NCBI GenBank assembly: GCA_016199375.1
Contig: JACQGV010000077.1
Coordinates: 1 to 7,286, forward strand
Source: Chloroflexota bacterium
GTDB taxonomy: Bacteria > Chloroflexota > Dehalococcoidia > SHYM01
Reading direction: 5' to 3'
DNA length: 7,286 nucleotides
The translations under genes and the position numbers were made by a program. Of the stretch, positions 6,830 through 7,286 are shown in pieces. A model generated the notes under the pieces. That model saw nothing but the letters and a program-made list of their open reading frames with translations, was not told the DNA's origin and searched no databases. How positions within the stretch are numbered: the stretch's first letter is position 1; the number at the start of each line of letters is the position of its first letter.

Positions 6830-6886
6830 TCATATCCCCAGCTCTACGTCCGGCACGGCGCCCGGCGTAGCCGCGTCCCACATCAT
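6830..6886 (-). CDS. Possible 18-codon ORF between carboxypeptidase and hub gene
   Basis: A short frame with two consecutive start codons (6886 and 6883) begins 7 bases after the carboxypeptidase stop and ends at TGA 6832-6830. The peptide is MMWDAATPGAVPDVELGI; codon third positions are mostly G/C, as in the flanking genes. The ribosome site is weak (AGGG close to the first ATG). It lies in the same frame as the hub gene, and no further stop separates them after the TGA. It could be a leader peptide, a remnant of a longer hub N-terminus broken by a stop, or chance in G+C-rich DNA. I do not recognise the peptide. Confidence 0.15.
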   Translation of the reverse strand: MMWDAATPGAVPDVELGI

Positions 6887-6893
6887 GCCCTGA

Positions 6894-7286
6894 TCAGTAG
6901 CCTTCGAAAGCTTGGGAGCAATCGCTCCGGAAAACCGCCAGCTTGTTGTCGACCGCCGGCTGCAGCGGCAGAGCCCTGGCAGCGGGCGGCGTGCGGAGCG
7001 AGCCGATGCAGTTCAGGAACGTCAGTATCGCCCCCCGGTGCAGCTCAAACGTCGGCTGTATCTCCGACTCCGGGAGCACGAACCCACGGGGGTCGGATAT
7101 CGCTGGCTCCAGTTCGACGGTGATCGCGATGGAGTTGGGCACATTCTCCACCACGTAGTCCATCATGCCGCCCGGCACCTTGGCGCGTTCCGGCGAGCGC
7201 AGGAAGGGGGGCGTGGTGTAGAGCTTGCTTGCCTGGAGCCTGAGGTAGTCCCTGCCCTTGGCATCGATGACGCGCTCCAGGTGCGC
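6894..7286 (-). CDS. M14 zinc carboxypeptidase, C-terminal part (5' end outside window)
   Basis: The last 130 residues of a metallocarboxypeptidase of the M14 (carboxypeptidase A-like) family, which removes C-terminal residues from peptides or peptidoglycan stems. The visible part holds the family's late region: GGMMDYVVENV (39-49), then NSIAITVELEP (51-61), whose Glu58 corresponds to the catalytic Glu of the TFELR segment in carboxypeptidase A, then RGFVLPESEIQPTFE, a close match to the family's GFxLPxSQIxPTxEE segment, and a closing helix. The zinc-binding HxxE and distal His lie upstream of the window. After about residue 94 comes a ~36-residue tail outside the domain. It is read in the same direction as the baseplate genes. 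It may be a host enzyme, a wall-modifying factor or a cargo effector; the window cannot decide. Confidence 0.8.
   Translation of the reverse strand, partial: AHLERVIDAKGRDYLRLQASKLYTTPPFLRSPERAKVPGGMMDYVVENVPNSIAITVELEPAISDPRGFVLPESEIQPTFELHRGAILTFLNCIGSLRTPPAARALPLQPAVDNKLAVFRSDCSQAFEGY

Larger units (their letters stand above)
6734..6893 (-). other. 160-base interval between carboxypeptidase and hub gene
   Basis: This is the longest non-coding stretch in the window. I see no hairpin followed by a T-run, so no convincing intrinsic terminator, and no clear -35/-10 pair. A G+C-rich imperfect palindrome (around 6849-6873) and a GGCGCC followed by TTTT are present but weak. The interval could hold the promoter of the baseplate genes, or simply be a spacer within one transcript. 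Confidence 0.4.

Noticed and set aside
5657..7123. A 488-codon open frame on the plus strand opposite the hub and spike genes
   Set aside because: Low-complexity Arg/Gly/Ala-rich translation antisense to two genes with recognisable family motifs; typical antisense shadow in G+C-rich DNA.
1..7286. CRISPR arrays, tRNA or rRNA genes, insertion sequence ends or attachment sites
   Set aside because: No regularly spaced direct repeats, cloverleaf-like segments or terminal inverted repeats were seen; nearly the whole window is coding on the minus strand.

Overview
The window comes from a G+C-rich bacterial genome (about two-thirds G+C by eye, strong G/C bias at third codon positions). It holds part of one operon, read entirely on the minus strand, that encodes the baseplate and spike of a contractile phage-tail-like machine. 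This could be an extracellular contractile injection system (eCIS, Afp/PVC/MAC type), a tailocin or a myovirus-like prophage. No sheath, tube, AAA+ ATPase, capsid or integrase gene is visible, so the choice stays open. The host phylum cannot be fixed; the uninterrupted GGAG-type ribosome binding sites and base composition would suit Chloroflexota, Actinomycetota or other G+C-rich groups.

In transcription order, from high to low coordinates: the 3' end of an M14 zinc carboxypeptidase (7286-6894, cut by the window edge); a 160-base gap with a possible 18-codon ORF; a gp27/late-control-D-like hub protein (6733-5678); a gp5/gpV-like OB-fold and beta-helix spike (5681-5031); a 107-base gap; a PAAR spike tip (4923-4528); a gp25/gpW-like baseplate wedge protein (4523-3804); a baseplate J-like protein (3807-2020); and a large tail-protein-I-like protein carrying a beta-propeller (2027 to beyond position 1). 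Three junctions are short stop/start overlaps (ATGA, ATGA, and a GTG inside the preceding stop region) and one is a 4-base gap, which points to translational coupling and fixed stoichiometry.

By family knowledge, the D-like hub, V-like spike and PAAR tip form the central piercing needle. The gp25-like protein nucleates the sheath on the baseplate, the J-like protein forms the wedge, and the I-like protein sits at the periphery where fibres or receptor-binding parts attach.

The two most notable observations are: (1) the gp25-like and J-like proteins each carry the same extra ~80-residue module near the N-terminus, aligning without gaps at 43 of 80 identical residues; and (2) the I-like protein continues, after its N-terminal tail domain, into a series of Reg_prop-like beta-propeller blades. 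That ORF is open for 675 codons from a GTG start and runs off the window.
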